From NCBI RefSeq assembly GCF_005144745.1, contig NZ_SWKK01000022.1:1-64000 (forward strand): a stretch of DNA of 64,000 nucleotides, read 5' to 3'. Below are positions 1 through 9,851 of this stretch, in pieces; position 1 is the stretch's first letter; each line of letters begins with the position of its first letter. The notes under the pieces were generated by a model, which worked only from the letters and a program-made list of their open reading frames with translations, ran no database searches and was not told the DNA's origin. The position numbers and the translations under genes were made by a program. The DNA comes from Flavobacterium sp. ASW18X. GTDB taxonomy: Bacteria; Bacteroidota; Bacteroidia; Flavobacteriales; Flavobacteriaceae.

Positions 1-1386
1 GCAACATCCAGCTCCGTATGCCAATATGTACATATAACCATCTGGTCCTATCTCCATATCTATAAAACCATCTTGGTTTTGAGGAAATACATCTGGAGCC
101 AATTGTTCGGTATCCAAAATATCCCCATTCACATCCATCCCTACAGACCATACCTTACTCGTATTAAAATCATAGAAAAAGAAACGACCATCAAATTCTA
201 CTGGTAGCCGTTGTTGGTCGCTTAAACTTGGATTGTACTTATAACGTGGCCCTGCCATATAAGATTGATGGAAAAAATCCATCCATGCGGGCTGAGCTGG
301 TGGTAAATCTGTGAGTCCCGTATTCCATACCGATATATTTTTTGGCAATACTGGGTCGTTATAATACGTTGGGACTGCGTAATCTATTAGAAAAGCATAT
401 TGAGAAGAATCATCATTACCACCAACCGTATTTGGGTCATTAATACCATTACCTGCAAAATAAGGCCAGCCATAATTACCTGCCTCCTTAACCAAATTCA
501 TCTCGTCTAGACCTACTGGCCCTTCGCCATTTGGTCCATCAACATCTGAATCGTGACCTACTTCGCCCCAAAACAACCAATCGTCAAATTCAGCATCTAC
601 ATGCATGCGATAAGGATTCCTAGCTCCCATAACATATATCTCTGGTAGGGTATTGGGGGTTCCTGGTGCAAATAAATTACCAGTAGGAATGGTGTAACTA
701 CCGTCTGACTGCGGTGTAATACGAAGTATCTTTCCTCTTAAATCGTTAGTATTAGAAGAGGTGTTCTCAGCACTCTGCTTTGAATCGTTTTCATTAAATG
801 GACCGTAAGGACTATGATTAGAGTTGTCTCCAGTGGCTATATATAAATTCCCTTGAGAATCAAAACCTAAATCACCCCCTGAATGAAAATAATTATCGCG
901 CTGCGTATCCCACTCAATCACTACTACCTCTGAACTAAGGTTTAAATCATCCCCTTCCATTAAAAAGCGAGAGACACGATTCTTTACCGTGTCTAGTGGT
1001 GAGTAATGCAAATACACATAATTATTACTAGTAAAATTAGGGTCAAAAGCTATACCCAACAATCCGTCTTCCAAACCATGAAAAACCGATAACTCACCTG
1101 CAACATGCGTGGTTTGTGTTTCAGGATTAAAAACTATTAACTCCCCATATCTATCCAATAAAAAAATACGACCATCTGGAGCTATCTTAAACGTGGTAGC
1201 GTTTTCTAAACCAGTTACTAAATCAACTTGTTGAAAAGCACTTGGTAATTGCGCTCTAAGTGTAAATGAAAAGAAATTGATAATCGAAAAAACGAATAAA
1301 CCGAATTTAAAAGCTTTAGATAAACCATTTTTGGTGGTGTCATCGTTAGATTTGGTTTGAAACAATTTAATGTTACTTATTTTCAT
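1..1386 (-). CDS. PQQ-type glucose/sorbosone dehydrogenase-like secreted protein (3' end outside window)
   Basis: The reading frame is open from the ATG at 1384-1386 to the window edge (462 codons), so the C-terminus is missing. Residues about 24-46 are a hydrophobic export signal ending in RAQ. The rest shows the soluble quinoprotein sugar dehydrogenase beta-propeller: FKIAPDGRIFLLDR, GLLGIAFDPNF, HSGGDLGFD, LRGKILRI, GARNPYRM and GLDEMNLVKEAGNYGWPYF. Family knowledge suggests PQQ-dependent oxidation of an aldose or of a polysaccharide-derived sugar in the periplasm or outside the cell; the substrate cannot be read here. Bacteroidota proteins of this type often carry extra C-terminal domains, which would lie beyond the edge. 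It reads in the same direction as the polysaccharide export operon, but a 327-bp gap with its own candidate promoter separates them. Confidence 0.85.
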   Translation of the reverse strand, partial: MKISNIKLFQTKSNDDTTKNGLSKAFKFGLFVFSIINFFSFTLRAQLPSAFQQVDLVTGLENATTFKIAPDGRIFLLDRYGELIVFNPETQTTHVAGELSVFHGLEDGLLGIAFDPNFTSNNYVYLHYSPLDTVKNRVSRFLMEGDDLNLSSEVVVIEWDTQRDNYFHSGGDLGFDSQGNLYIATGDNSNHSPYGPFNENDSKQSAENTSSNTNDLRGKILRITPQSDGSYTIPTGNLFAPGTPNTLPEIYVMGARNPYRMHVDAEFDDWLFWGEVGHDSDVDGPNGEGPVGLDEMNLVKEAGNYGWPYFAGNGINDPNTVGGNDDSSQYAFLIDYAVPTYYNDPVLPKNISVWNTGLTDLPPAQPAWMDFFHQSYMAGPRYKYNPSLSDQQRLPVEFDGRFFFYDFNTSKVWSVGMDVNGDILDTEQLAPDVFPQNQDGFIDMEIGPDGYMYILAYGAGCC

Positions 1387-1713
1387 AGTGTATTTTTTGC
1401 GGGCCAAAAGTACTCGTATTTACTTTTTAAGTAAAAGAATCTTATCAACACACAAAGTTATCCTCCAATTCAATACTTAATGACATAATTCGTTTAAACT
1501 CATTAAATTATCGACAAGAGTACACTAACCCATTCTATAAAAAAAAAGAAGTGCTTTTTAATATTTTATTTATGTTAAATCTTGAATTTACCTAAATAAA
1601 TACTAATATTTTTTGTAAGAAGAAAATTACATTAATTATAAAAATTTAATAAATGCAATTTCACGTAACCAACTAACGGAAGCTAATAAAAAAAGAAATT
1701 TTAAGGCTTTTGA
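1387..1713. other. Intergenic gap with leader region of the sugar dehydrogenase
   Basis: This AT-rich gap holds no gene that I can support. It contains a perfect TAnnTTTG -7 motif on the minus strand (1453-1460). Between that motif and the start codon, within the predicted leader, lies a short inverted repeat (7-bp arms, 1419-1425 and 1429-1435). I see no strong terminator for the upstream glycosyltransferase gene. Confidence 0.5.
1453..1460 (-). promoter_or_regulatory. Candidate -7 promoter element of the sugar dehydrogenase gene
   Basis: On the minus strand the bases read TAACTTTG, a full match to the Bacteroidota -7 consensus TAnnTTTG. It lies 67 bp upstream of the ATG. No TTG was found at the usual -33 distance, so this rests on the -7 motif alone. 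Confidence 0.45.
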
Positions 1714-2577
1714 CTAATTTTTAATATGACTTAAAACAGCCTCAATTACCTGTTTATCTTGATTCATAGAAAACTTTCTACTAAACAATGCCTCAGTTTC
1801 TAACAATTCATCTAACTCATTTATTGTCCATGTATAAGGCTTTCCTCTATCCCAATCAATCAATCTCATATAACTTTTAGACGAGTGCCTATCTCTAAAC
1901 TCAGAATTCATCAATAACGTTTGCATAAACACCTCATCGTTAAAAAAACCATTATTAAAATGCGTTCTAACAAATTCGTGCTTATTGGCAACATACATTG
2001 CAAAATCATGAGGAATACTAAACCATGCTTGTCCCCAATAAAAGTCTTTAAACGGAATCTTACGTTTCCTATTAATAAATAGTAAAGCTTGTAATGCAGA
2101 TAAAGGATACCGTATATTTCTAGAAATTTTCCTAGGTAATCTTCTATTCATGCCTTGGAAATGAAAATACTTGTACCTACTTGCTATTTTCCATGTTGTA
2201 ACCTTAGTTACAGACAAAAACACTTTACCAAAATGCTCTTTAAAGAAATTATGAATATAATCTTGACTTTTTAATGGCAAGTCTACACCTGATAAAAGGT
2301 GATAATAATCATATCCCCCTTTTACAGCCTCTTTTAATAGTCTAAATTCACAATCTATTTGTGTAAAACCAGACCAATATATTGGCTTTCTGTCAATAAA
2401 GTAAAGCTTTGAAAATTTTAGCAATTCGCGCAAATCATCTTCAGAAATAGCGTCAAACTTTTGGTCTAGATGAATAAAAACATCGTTACGTTCGTCATCT
2501 AAAACTTGTAATAACTTTGTTAGTAATTCTGGTTCATTGTGAGCCATTACTAAATAAGCATGTCTATTGCTATTCAT
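1714..2577 (-). CDS. GT14-like (Core-2/I-branching enzyme family) glycosyltransferase
   Basis: This 287-residue protein has the bacterial Branch-type pattern. It opens with HAYLVMAHNEP, then has VFIHLDQK near residue 35, YWSGFTQIDCEFRLLKEA near 67, HLLSGVDLPLKS near 95, and WGQAWFSIPHDF and DEVFMQTLLMNS in the second half. There is no signal peptide, so it probably acts at the cytoplasmic face, adding a sugar (the classical family donors are UDP-GlcNAc or UDP-xylose) to a glycan. It starts 39 bp after the stop of the Wzc-like kinase and is the last gene of the minus-strand export operon. The domain assignment is fairly safe; the exact sugar is unknown. Confidence 0.8.
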   Translation of the reverse strand: MNSNRHAYLVMAHNEPELLTKLLQVLDDERNDVFIHLDQKFDAISEDDLRELLKFSKLYFIDRKPIYWSGFTQIDCEFRLLKEAVKGGYDYYHLLSGVDLPLKSQDYIHNFFKEHFGKVFLSVTKVTTWKIASRYKYFHFQGMNRRLPRKISRNIRYPLSALQALLFINRKRKIPFKDFYWGQAWFSIPHDFAMYVANKHEFVRTHFNNGFFNDEVFMQTLLMNSEFRDRHSSKSYMRLIDWDRGKPYTWTINELDELLETEALFSRKFSMNQDKQVIEAVLSHIKN

Positions 2578-2616
2578 AATTATGATTTGAAATTATAACG
2601 CAGTATTTGAGAAATA

Positions 2617-5019
2617 TTATTTTCTTTTAAAAAGATTTAAAAAACTGAATTTTCCAATTGGTTCTCCATATCCATAACCATACTTTCCACCATAACCAAG
2701 TTCAGAATTCTTAACCCCATTGACAACAAAAGCAAGATTATTAAGTTTGCCTTCCTTTTTTAGCTTTATAGGGTATGCCATATCGTCAATTTTAGTCTTA
2801 CCAGCCCTTGTTACGTAGACTACTACATCTGCATTAGCACTTATTAACAATGTATCTGTAACAGGCATGGTGGGAGCAGTATCCACTATTACGTAATCGT
2901 AAGATTCAGACGCTTTGGTAATCAAATCCCCAAACCTTTCACTCAATAAAAGCTCAGATGGATTAGGATACAATTTACCAGAAGCTATAACATCAATAGC
3001 ATTACCATGTATCACAACCTTATTGGTGATTTCACCAATACTTTTTTTACTGTTGTACAAATAATCTGTCAGACCAATTTGGTCTCTAAAATTTGCCCCG
3101 GGCGTAGCTCCTTGAGCCTCTTCTAAGAATTCATGAAATTTAGGATTTCTAATATCTGCCCCAATCAATAGTATTTTTTTCCCCGTATTAGATAAAATAA
3201 AAGATAAATTAGTGGAAAAAAAGGTTTTACCTTCTTGCGGCAAATTAGAAGTTACAAATACCACATTCTTTTTATCCTCTGCGCCAGAATTCTTTTTCAA
3301 GAGATAATCTATATTAGTTCTGATAATTCTTAACGCTTCTGAAATAACCGAACGATCTCCCGAACCAATAATTTTATTTTCTTTCTTTTTTAGTTTGGGC
3401 AACTCCCCAACAATAACGCCTCCTTCTATAAGCTTTTCTAAAGATTCTGCACTGTGAATTTTATCATCTAAAATATCTAATGCATAGAGCACTCCAATTG
3501 GGAGCATGAAGCCTAAAATCAAAGACGCCAAGTATATAATGCTTTTTTTGGGAGACACTGCATATTTACTGGCTGGATAAGCTGTATCTATAACTTTTGA
3601 GTTTGGAGCTGCAGAAGCATAAGCTATTTGAGCTTCTTCTCTTTTTTGCAACAAATACAGGTATAAACCTTCTACGGTTTGCTGTTTTCTAGTAATTTCT
3701 CGTAATGCCCTTTCGTTCTTTGGTGCAGAATAAATTTTAGAATTGATTGTCGCTAATTGAGAACTTAGATTATTTACCCGTAAACTTAAATTATTCTGCA
3801 TGCTATTTAAACTAGATTTCATACTAGTTTTTAAACTCTCTAACTGCTCATCTATGTTTACAATTACAGGATTTTTTTCATTAGAACTTTTTAATAATCG
3901 CTCTCTTTCTAGCACCAACTGATTGTACCTAGCGGTAGTATTTGTAATAGATGGATCTGTTAAACCTATATTTGAAGGAAGAATGCCAAATTCATTATTT
4001 CCCTCTAACAAATCACTAACACTACCAGCAATCTGAAGTTGTGTCTGGGCATCTTGTAACTCTTGCTGGTTGGCCGCACTTACATTTAAATTAATGTTAG
4101 ATTGTGAGGCTATATCCGTTAAACCTCTACCTGCTTTAAATTCTTCTGCGCTCTTATCAGCATCAGATAAATCTCCATAAATCTCCGCAATACGGTCATC
4201 AATAAAAGCAGCTGTGCGGTCTGCTATTTTCTTTTTATCATCCCTACCATTAAAATTGTAGGTCTTAATTAAACTGTTAAGAATATCTTCTGCCTTTTGC
4301 TTTACGGGATCTTGGATTGATAAATTTATTACAGAAGAAAACTTATCTATCGTTGCTGCCTTAAAACTTTTCTGATACTGTAAAGCAGCGTCACTAATAG
4401 GTACTAATTCTACTCGCAACTTTTGGCCAATAAATTTTTTAAAGATTTTTGCGTTACCGGGTAAAAAAGTAATCTTCCCCTCTTCAGTATCAATTTCTTT
4501 ACCAAACAGAGCTTTTTTTTGCACCTCCTCACCATTTTCCTCTATTAGTAATGTAAGGTTAGTTTCTGACTTAGGTGTTATAACAGCTGTAAATTTAGCA
4601 TCATTGGCTAGTGAATCTTTGGATACAAATGAAAAAGTAATAGGTACATTTTTATAAATCTCCGAACTTTTAACACTACCTACGTGATAAATTCTTTTAT
4701 TTAAATTTAATGCTTTTACTACCGCTATAAAATTAGATCTAGAGCGCAACACTTCTATCTCATCTTCTACATTATGCCCCCCACCTGGCATAATACCCAA
4801 ATCACTAAAAAAACTTAATTGAGACGCTGCTCCATCATCTTCTACTACCTGTATGGTAGCATTAGCTTGGTATTTTGGAGTACTGTAGCTCACAAAAAAA
4901 TAAGCAATAGTAACGGCCATAACCAAAGAAAGTAAAAACCAATATTTATATTTTAAATAATACTTTACGGTTTCTTTAATTCCGTTAGTTGCGTTAGATG
5001 TACTAGGTGCTACTTGCAA
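2617..5019 (-). CDS. Wzc/GumC-type polysaccharide co-polymerase with BY-kinase domain
   Basis: This 800-residue inner-membrane protein sets chain length and gates export of surface polysaccharide. A Wzz-type N-terminal region has a membrane helix at about 28-48. A long coiled-coil periplasmic part follows (about 260-470), with the GNVR-like PKNERALREITRKQQ, and a second helix near 495-515. The cytoplasmic bacterial tyrosine kinase has its P-loop at TSNLPQEGKTFFSTN near residue 595. The A' motif is ILLIGADIRNP near 618, with Gly where the first Asp usually stands. Walker B is YVIVDTAP near 705. A C-terminal tyrosine cluster (YGGKYGYGYG) is the expected autophosphorylation site. The only start before the in-frame upstream stop is TTG at 5017-5019. 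It lies 17 bp downstream of the Wza-like gene. Confidence 0.92.
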   Translation of the reverse strand: MQVAPSTSNATNGIKETVKYYLKYKYWFLLSLVMAVTIAYFFVSYSTPKYQANATIQVVEDDGAASQLSFFSDLGIMPGGGHNVEDEIEVLRSRSNFIAVVKALNLNKRIYHVGSVKSSEIYKNVPITFSFVSKDSLANDAKFTAVITPKSETNLTLLIEENGEEVQKKALFGKEIDTEEGKITFLPGNAKIFKKFIGQKLRVELVPISDAALQYQKSFKAATIDKFSSVINLSIQDPVKQKAEDILNSLIKTYNFNGRDDKKKIADRTAAFIDDRIAEIYGDLSDADKSAEEFKAGRGLTDIASQSNINLNVSAANQQELQDAQTQLQIAGSVSDLLEGNNEFGILPSNIGLTDPSITNTTARYNQLVLERERLLKSSNEKNPVIVNIDEQLESLKTSMKSSLNSMQNNLSLRVNNLSSQLATINSKIYSAPKNERALREITRKQQTVEGLYLYLLQKREEAQIAYASAAPNSKVIDTAYPASKYAVSPKKSIIYLASLILGFMLPIGVLYALDILDDKIHSAESLEKLIEGGVIVGELPKLKKKENKIIGSGDRSVISEALRIIRTNIDYLLKKNSGAEDKKNVVFVTSNLPQEGKTFFSTNLSFILSNTGKKILLIGADIRNPKFHEFLEEAQGATPGANFRDQIGLTDYLYNSKKSIGEITNKVVIHGNAIDVIASGKLYPNPSELLLSERFGDLITKASESYDYVIVDTAPTMPVTDTLLISANADVVVYVTRAGKTKIDDMAYPIKLKKEGKLNNLAFVVNGVKNSELGYGGKYGYGYGEPIGKFSFLNLFKRK

Positions 5020-5036
5020 GGTTGTTAATTTTTAAA

Positions 5037-5822
5037 TTAATTGTTCCTTGATAAAAGGATAACGGTAGATGTAATTAAAACAGAAGCTATAGAAACTGCA
5101 ATGGTTGCTCTATTATCTAAAGCGGAAGAAGTAATTGCAGATTTATTGGGTTCTACATAGACCACATCATTCTGCGTTAGATAATAAATATTAGACTCTG
5201 AGGCTTTTTTAGAGGTTAAATCTATTCTATCGTAAATTTTTGCACCTTCAAAGTCACGAATTACTAAAACGTTTTTTCGCATTCCTTTAATAGTTAAATC
5301 ACCTGCCAATCCAAGTGCTTCTAAAATGGTTATTTGTTCCCCATTTACTTGGTAGGTTCCAGGTCTATTTACTTCACCTAAAACAGTAACCGTAAAATTT
5401 TGCAGCCTAATATTAATTATAGGATCTTTTAAATAATCTTTTAAATCATTGGTCAGATTAACACGCAGTTCTTCTGGTGACAAGCCAAGTACTTTAATTT
5501 TACCTAGTACAGGAAAATCTATTTCTCCATTGTTGTCAACTAAGTAATCTACTTGTTCCAACATTTGTCCGCCACCACTTCCAGAACCTCTACCTTTAAA
5601 AAGGTTAAAAGAAGCACTCGCTTCTGGATCTAGGGTAGAGACGTATATACTTATTAAATCGTCAATTTTAAATCTTGTAGTTGCTATATCATCTCTCACT
5701 ATGGTTTCCAATCCTTGCTGAGCGGCATTTTGAAAATAAACTACATCTTGTTTAGATGCACAAGAAGACAAAACTATTGCAAAAACCGCTAAACGGTAAA
5801 ATACTATTTTTCTTAAAATCAT
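5037..5822 (-). CDS. Wza-like polysaccharide export outer-membrane lipoprotein (SLBB)
   Basis: This 261-residue protein carries a lipoprotein signal whose lipobox LSSC places the acylated cysteine at residue 21. A poly-export domain follows (FKIDDLISIYVSTLDPEAS onward), then DFPVLGKIKVLGLSPEELR, then an SLBB domain (VTVLGEVNRPGTYQV, ILEALGLAGDL). A hydrophobic stretch at about 236-256 near the C-terminus may take the place of the outer-membrane helix of Wza. It is the first gene of the export operon and would form the outer-membrane channel aligned with the Wzc-like protein encoded next. A perfect 7-bp inverted repeat lies 24 bp upstream of its start. Confidence 0.9.
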   Translation of the reverse strand: MILRKIVFYRLAVFAIVLSSCASKQDVVYFQNAAQQGLETIVRDDIATTRFKIDDLISIYVSTLDPEASASFNLFKGRGSGSGGGQMLEQVDYLVDNNGEIDFPVLGKIKVLGLSPEELRVNLTNDLKDYLKDPIINIRLQNFTVTVLGEVNRPGTYQVNGEQITILEALGLAGDLTIKGMRKNVLVIRDFEGAKIYDRIDLTSKKASESNIYYLTQNDVVYVEPNKSAITSSALDNRATIAVSIASVLITSTVILLSRNN

Positions 5823-6215
5823 GATTTATTGATGGTTATTGTTAACGTCTAATGTTAGACGCAGCTAAAATACTATTTCTTGTTTACTACTATTTACTTT
5901 TAAATAATAAATAAAAATTGATTAGTGGATCTATTGTACAAAAGCACAACACTGGTAAAAAAACTCCAAATTTAATCTGTTAGTAGTACAATTATATAGA
6001 TAAATGACACAATTATGCACTGTTTGGAATAAACCATAGTTTTTATGAATGTTTTTAGTCGCTATTTGTTTTCTTTGCACTTACTTATACAGAATAAAAT
6101 ATTAAGTACTTAAACAAAACAATTTTAACATTATATCGTTACAAGCTGTAGTTTGTCTTAATTAGAATAACCACAACTTAAAATTTCACCATTTTTGAAC
6201 CTTTCAAAATCTAGT
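5823..6215. other. Divergent control region of the polysaccharide locus
   Basis: This 393-bp AT-rich gap separates the export operon (minus) from the biosynthesis operon (plus), so it must hold both promoters. The only clear structure is the inverted repeat at 5846-5861. No perfect TAnnTTTG element was found in either direction, only weaker versions. An upstream TTG at 6195 is in frame with ugd but is not the likely start. Confidence 0.5.
5846..5861. promoter_or_regulatory. Perfect inverted repeat upstream of the wza-like gene
   Basis: The bases CGTCTAATGTTAGACG form two perfect 7-bp arms around a TG centre, 24 bp upstream of the Wza-like start codon. It could be an operator near the transcription start or a hairpin in the leader; the sequence does not decide between them. 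Confidence 0.45.
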
Positions 6216-7616
6216 ATGAAAACTATTAAAAACATTTGTTGTATTGGTGCCGGTTATGTCGGGGGACCCACCATGTCTGTAATTGCTTCCAAGTGTCCAG
6301 AAATAACAGTTAACGTTGTAGATATTAATGAAAAACGGATTGCTCTTTGGAATCATGAAGACTTAGATCAGCTGCCTATTTATGAGCCTGGGCTAAAAGA
6401 AGTGGTTGGCCAAGCCCGAGGTAAAAATTTATTTTTCAGTACAGATGTAGATAAGGCCATTCATGAGGCAGATATGATTTTTATCTCCGTAAATACACCT
6501 ACCAAAACCTACGGTAAGGGTAAAGGACAAGCAGCAGATTTAAAGTATATTGAACTTTGTGCGCGCAACATTGCAAATGTTGCTGTCACAGATAAGATAG
6601 TCGTAGAAAAATCTACGTTACCAGTAAGAACTGCAGAAGCGCTTAAAAGTATTTTACACAATACTGGTAATGGCGTAAACTTTGAAATATTATCTAATCC
6701 AGAATTTTTAGCCGAAGGTACTGCTGTAGATGATTTATTTAATGCTGATCGAGTATTAATTGGCGGAGACGATACACCTTCTGGAAAAGCCGCAAAGGAC
6801 GCCTTAAGTTCAGTTTATGAGCATTGGTTACCAAAAGAACGAATTTTACAGACTAATGTATGGTCTTCAGAGCTTTCTAAGCTCGTTGCAAATGCATTTC
6901 TTGCACAACGGGTATCATCCATAAATTCTATTTCTGCCTTGTGCGAAAGAACAGATGCTAACGTTGCAGAGGTAGCTAGGGCTATTGGTTTTGATTCAAG
7001 GATTGGTTCAAAATTTTTAAACTCGTCTGTAGGCTTTGGAGGTTCTTGTTTTCAAAAAGATATTTTAAACCTAGTCTATATCGCAAAAAGCTTTGGTTTA
7101 CAAGAGGTTGCAGATTATTGGGAACAGGTAGTCATTATGAATGATTACCAAAAAAGGAGGTTTGCAGACAATATCATATCTACGCTATACAATACCGTCT
7201 CTGGCAAAAAAATAACGTTCTATGGATGGGCCTTTAAAAAAGACACGAATGACACTAGAGAATCTGCTGCAATATTTGTAGCCGATGCCCTTCTTGAAGA
7301 AAATGCTCATATAACCGTTTTTGACCCTAAAGTTTCTAAAGAAAGAATTTTAGCAGATTTGGAATATTTAGGGAATAAATCAAGAGAAGAATTAGAAGAG
7401 CTTGTTACCGTAGTTGGTAATCCAATGGATGCGGCAAAAGATGCACATGCTATTGCTATTTTAACGGAATGGGATGAATTTAAAACATATGACTGGGCTC
7501 AAGTATATGAGGCTATGTTAAAACCTGCTTTTGTGTTTGATGGTAGAAGAATATTGGACCATGAACCTATGGAAGCTATTGGTTTTAAATTTTATAAAAT
7601 TGGTCAAACTAGTTAG
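6216..7616 (+). CDS. ugd: UDP-glucose 6-dehydrogenase
   Basis: This 466-residue enzyme oxidises UDP-glucose to UDP-glucuronate with two NAD+. The Rossmann motif GAGYVGG is at residues 11-17. Family signatures include [37 protein letters not shown] and [11 protein letters not shown], which holds the catalytic cysteine near residue 278. The C-terminal NAD/UDP-binding half has [15 protein letters not shown]. The length and [15 protein letters not shown] resemble the longer, animal-like class. I start at the ATG 6216; an in-frame TTG at 6195 would add seven residues ahead of the nucleotide-binding strand. It is the first gene of the plus-strand arm and feeds the UDP-glucuronate epimerase two genes on. 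Confidence 0.95.
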   Translation: MKTIKNICCIGAGYVGGPTMSVIASKCPEITVNVVDINEKRIALWNHEDLDQLPIYEPGLKEVVGQARGKNLFFSTDVDKAIHEADMIFISVNTPTKTYGKGKGQAADLKYIELCARNIANVAVTDKIVVEKSTLPVRTAEALKSILHNTGNGVNFEILSNPEFLAEGTAVDDLFNADRVLIGGDDTPSGKAAKDALSSVYEHWLPKERILQTNVWSSELSKLVANAFLAQRVSSINSISALCERTDANVAEVARAIGFDSRIGSKFLNSSVGFGGSCFQKDILNLVYIAKSFGLQEVADYWEQVVIMNDYQKRRFADNIISTLYNTVSGKKITFYGWAFKKDTNDTRESAAIFVADALLEENAHITVFDPKVSKERILADLEYLGNKSREELEELVTVVGNPMDAAKDAHAIAILTEWDEFKTYDWAQVYEAMLKPAFVFDGRRILDHEPMEAIGFKFYKIGQTS

Positions 7617-7656
7617 TATTTGACCACAAAATTCTTACAAACAACAAACTATTACA

Positions 7657-7686
7657 TTTCTGGGTTGATTTTTATCAGCCCAGAAA
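7657..7686. terminator. Intercistronic hairpin between ugd and the first GT4 gene
   Basis: The two 13-nt arms (7657-7669 and 7674-7686) pair completely, with one G-U wobble, around a TTTT loop. There is no T-tract after the stem, so it may be a weak terminator or an mRNA-stabilising or processing hairpin that sets ugd expression apart from the downstream genes. Confidence 0.4.
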
Positions 7687-7703
7687 ACAAAGTATAACTG
7701 GCT

Positions 7704-8810
7704 GTGAAAATAATTCAAGTAATAACGCTAAGTGAACCTATAGGAGGTGCTCAAATGGTATTGTACAATAATACCAAAGCGTTGGTTACTAAAGGGCATA
7801 AGGTAACTGTGATTGTAGGGCAAAAAGGTTCTTTATCTGATAAATTACAAGCTATTAAAGTTCCTGTGATTCACCTATCCTCTTTACAAAGAGAAATTAA
7901 TCCATTTACGGATTATAAGTGTTATAAAGAAATGAAGGCTTTATTACAACAAGAAGCTCCAGACATTGTAATTTCGCACTCATCCAAGGCTGGAATCCTA
8001 TGTAGATTGGCCTGCCACACTAAGAAGATTAGAAATATTTTCACCATTCATGGATGGTCCTTCACACCTGGTGTTAAAAGTTCCAGAAGAAAGTTATACT
8101 TAGCATTAGAAAAATTAATGGGCAAGTTTAGTGACCGAATGATTGCAGTATCTGGGTTTGACAAACAACTTGCAATTAAACATAATATCTGTAATCCAGA
8201 AAGGATAAAAGTTATATACAATGGCAGCCCTGATTATTTAGAAACTACCAAACCCAAAAAGCATAATGTCAAAGCTATTAAGCTATTAATGACTGCTAGG
8301 TTTTCTTTTCAAAAAGATCATAAAACCTTATTTAAAGCGATACAACAGCTACGAGATTTAAATTTTGAAGTAGATTTGGTTGGTAATGGCGATCTTTTTG
8401 AGGAAACTAAGATGTTGGCCAAGGAAATGGATATTAATCACTTAGTAACTTTTCATGGCGAACGTAACGATATCCCTAGATTTTTAAATGAAGCAGACGC
8501 TTTTGTATTAACCTCAAGGTTTGAAGGATTACCCTTATCCATTTGCGAAGCAATGTCTGTAGGCCTTCCTGTAATTGCCTCTAACGTAGGAGGTATTAGC
8601 GAAATGGTAAAGGACGATTATAATGGGTATCTAATTCCAAAAGAAAATGAGACCGTTTTAGCGCAAAAACTCGCTAGTATTATCAAGGATAAAGAAAAAA
8701 GGCAACAATTAGGTGCAAATGCTAGAGCCACCTATTTAAGTACTTTTTCTATTGATCGAATGGCTACTACTACAGAACAATACCTACAACAAATTTTAAA
8801 CGAAAAATAA
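7704..8810 (+). CDS. GT4 family glycosyltransferase
   Basis: This 368-residue protein with a GT-B fold starts at GTG 7704. The N-terminal acceptor domain begins IQVITLSEPIGGAQMVLYNN. The C-terminal donor domain has FQKDHKTLFKAIQQL, VDLVGNGDLFEE and the E-x7-E region FEGLPLSICEAMSVGLPVIA with the following SNVGGISEMV. These are standard for nucleotide-sugar-dependent retaining transferases of GT4. It presumably adds one residue of the repeat unit at the cytoplasmic face. It is separated from ugd by 87 bp containing a hairpin and ends 11 bp before the epimerase gene. The sugar specificity cannot be told. Confidence 0.87.
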   Translation: MKIIQVITLSEPIGGAQMVLYNNTKALVTKGHKVTVIVGQKGSLSDKLQAIKVPVIHLSSLQREINPFTDYKCYKEMKALLQQEAPDIVISHSSKAGILCRLACHTKKIRNIFTIHGWSFTPGVKSSRRKLYLALEKLMGKFSDRMIAVSGFDKQLAIKHNICNPERIKVIYNGSPDYLETTKPKKHNVKAIKLLMTARFSFQKDHKTLFKAIQQLRDLNFEVDLVGNGDLFEETKMLAKEMDINHLVTFHGERNDIPRFLNEADAFVLTSRFEGLPLSICEAMSVGLPVIASNVGGISEMVKDDYNGYLIPKENETVLAQKLASIIKDKEKRQQLGANARATYLSTFSIDRMATTTEQYLQQILNEK

Positions 8811-8821
8811 CTTTACATATC

Positions 8822-9847
8822 ATGAACATTTTAGTAACTGGCGCAGCAGGTTTTATAGGATACCATTTATGTGAAACGTTATTACGTAATGGACACTCAG
8901 TAGTAGGTATTGACACCATTAACGATTATTATGATATAAATTTAAAATATGCCAGATTAGCGCAATTAGGCATACCAAGAAAAGAAGCCAGTATTGCTAA
9001 CACAAAAGTTTTAAGTACAATACATAGCAGCGCTATGGTTTTTTACAAAACAGATTTGGCTGATAAGGACAGTCTACAAGCTGTATTTGATGCCAACACC
9101 TTTGATGTTGTTTGTAATTTAGGAGCGCAAGCTGGTGTACGCTACAGCTTAGAAAACCCAGATGCTTATATTCAAAGTAATGTAGTAGGTTTTAATAACC
9201 TATTAGAATGTTGCAGACATGGTAAAATAAAACATTTGGTGTATGCTAGCAGTTCTAGCGTATATGGATTAAACACAAAAATTCCTTTTTCTACAGAAGA
9301 CCAAGTAGACCATCCTATTAGTGTTTACGCAGCTACCAAGAAAAGCAATGAACTTATGGCCCATACCTATAGTCATTTATACCAATTACCGACTACTGGG
9401 CTTCGATTTTTTACAGTATACGGACCCTGGGGAAGACCAGACATGGCACTATTTTTATTTGTAGATGCCATAAAAAATGGCAAGCCTATTAAGGTATTTA
9501 ACTACGGGAACATGGCTCGGGATTTTACCTATATAGATGATATTGTGGGTGGGTTAACTAAAATAATTGAAACTCCGATTGCCACTAGTAAGCGTAAAAA
9601 TCAATTGTATAAAATTTACAATATCGGTAATAATCAACAGGTAAAATTAACAGCTTTTATAGAAGCTATAGAGGAGGCTTTGGACGTCACTGCCCTAAAA
9701 GAGCTAATGCCAATACAACCAGGAGATGTAGAAAGCACGTGGGCAGATGTTACAGCCTTAATAGAGGATTATAATTACACTCCAAATACGCCAGTAGAAA
9801 AAGGAGTAAAAGCCTTTGTGGATTGGTATACTAACTTCTACCAATAA
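8822..9847 (+). CDS. UDP-glucuronate 4-epimerase (NAD-dependent epimerase family)
   Basis: This 341-residue short-chain dehydrogenase-type epimerase has the NAD site TGAAGFIGYH at residues 6-15. It has the long variant GIDTINDYYDINLKYARL that marks UDP-glucuronate epimerases (CapI/WcvA-like), YASSSSVYG, and the catalytic Y-x3-K as YAATK with Tyr169. TVYGPWGRPDMALFLF is also typical of that subfamily. The product would be UDP-galacturonate made from the UDP-glucuronate supplied by Ugd, so the glycan probably contains galacturonic acid. UDP-galactose 4-epimerase is less likely because of the subfamily motifs. Confidence 0.88.
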   Translation: MNILVTGAAGFIGYHLCETLLRNGHSVVGIDTINDYYDINLKYARLAQLGIPRKEASIANTKVLSTIHSSAMVFYKTDLADKDSLQAVFDANTFDVVCNLGAQAGVRYSLENPDAYIQSNVVGFNNLLECCRHGKIKHLVYASSSSVYGLNTKIPFSTEDQVDHPISVYAATKKSNELMAHTYSHLYQLPTTGLRFFTVYGPWGRPDMALFLFVDAIKNGKPIKVFNYGNMARDFTYIDDIVGGLTKIIETPIATSKRKNQLYKIYNIGNNQQVKLTAFIEAIEEALDVTALKELMPIQPGDVESTWADVTALIEDYNYTPNTPVEKGVKAFVDWYTNFYQ

Positions 9848-9851
9848 GCAT

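Noticed and set aside
6195-6215. TTG start seven codons before the ugd ATG
   Set aside because: The ATG at 6216 is closer to the Rossmann strand and gives the normal family length.
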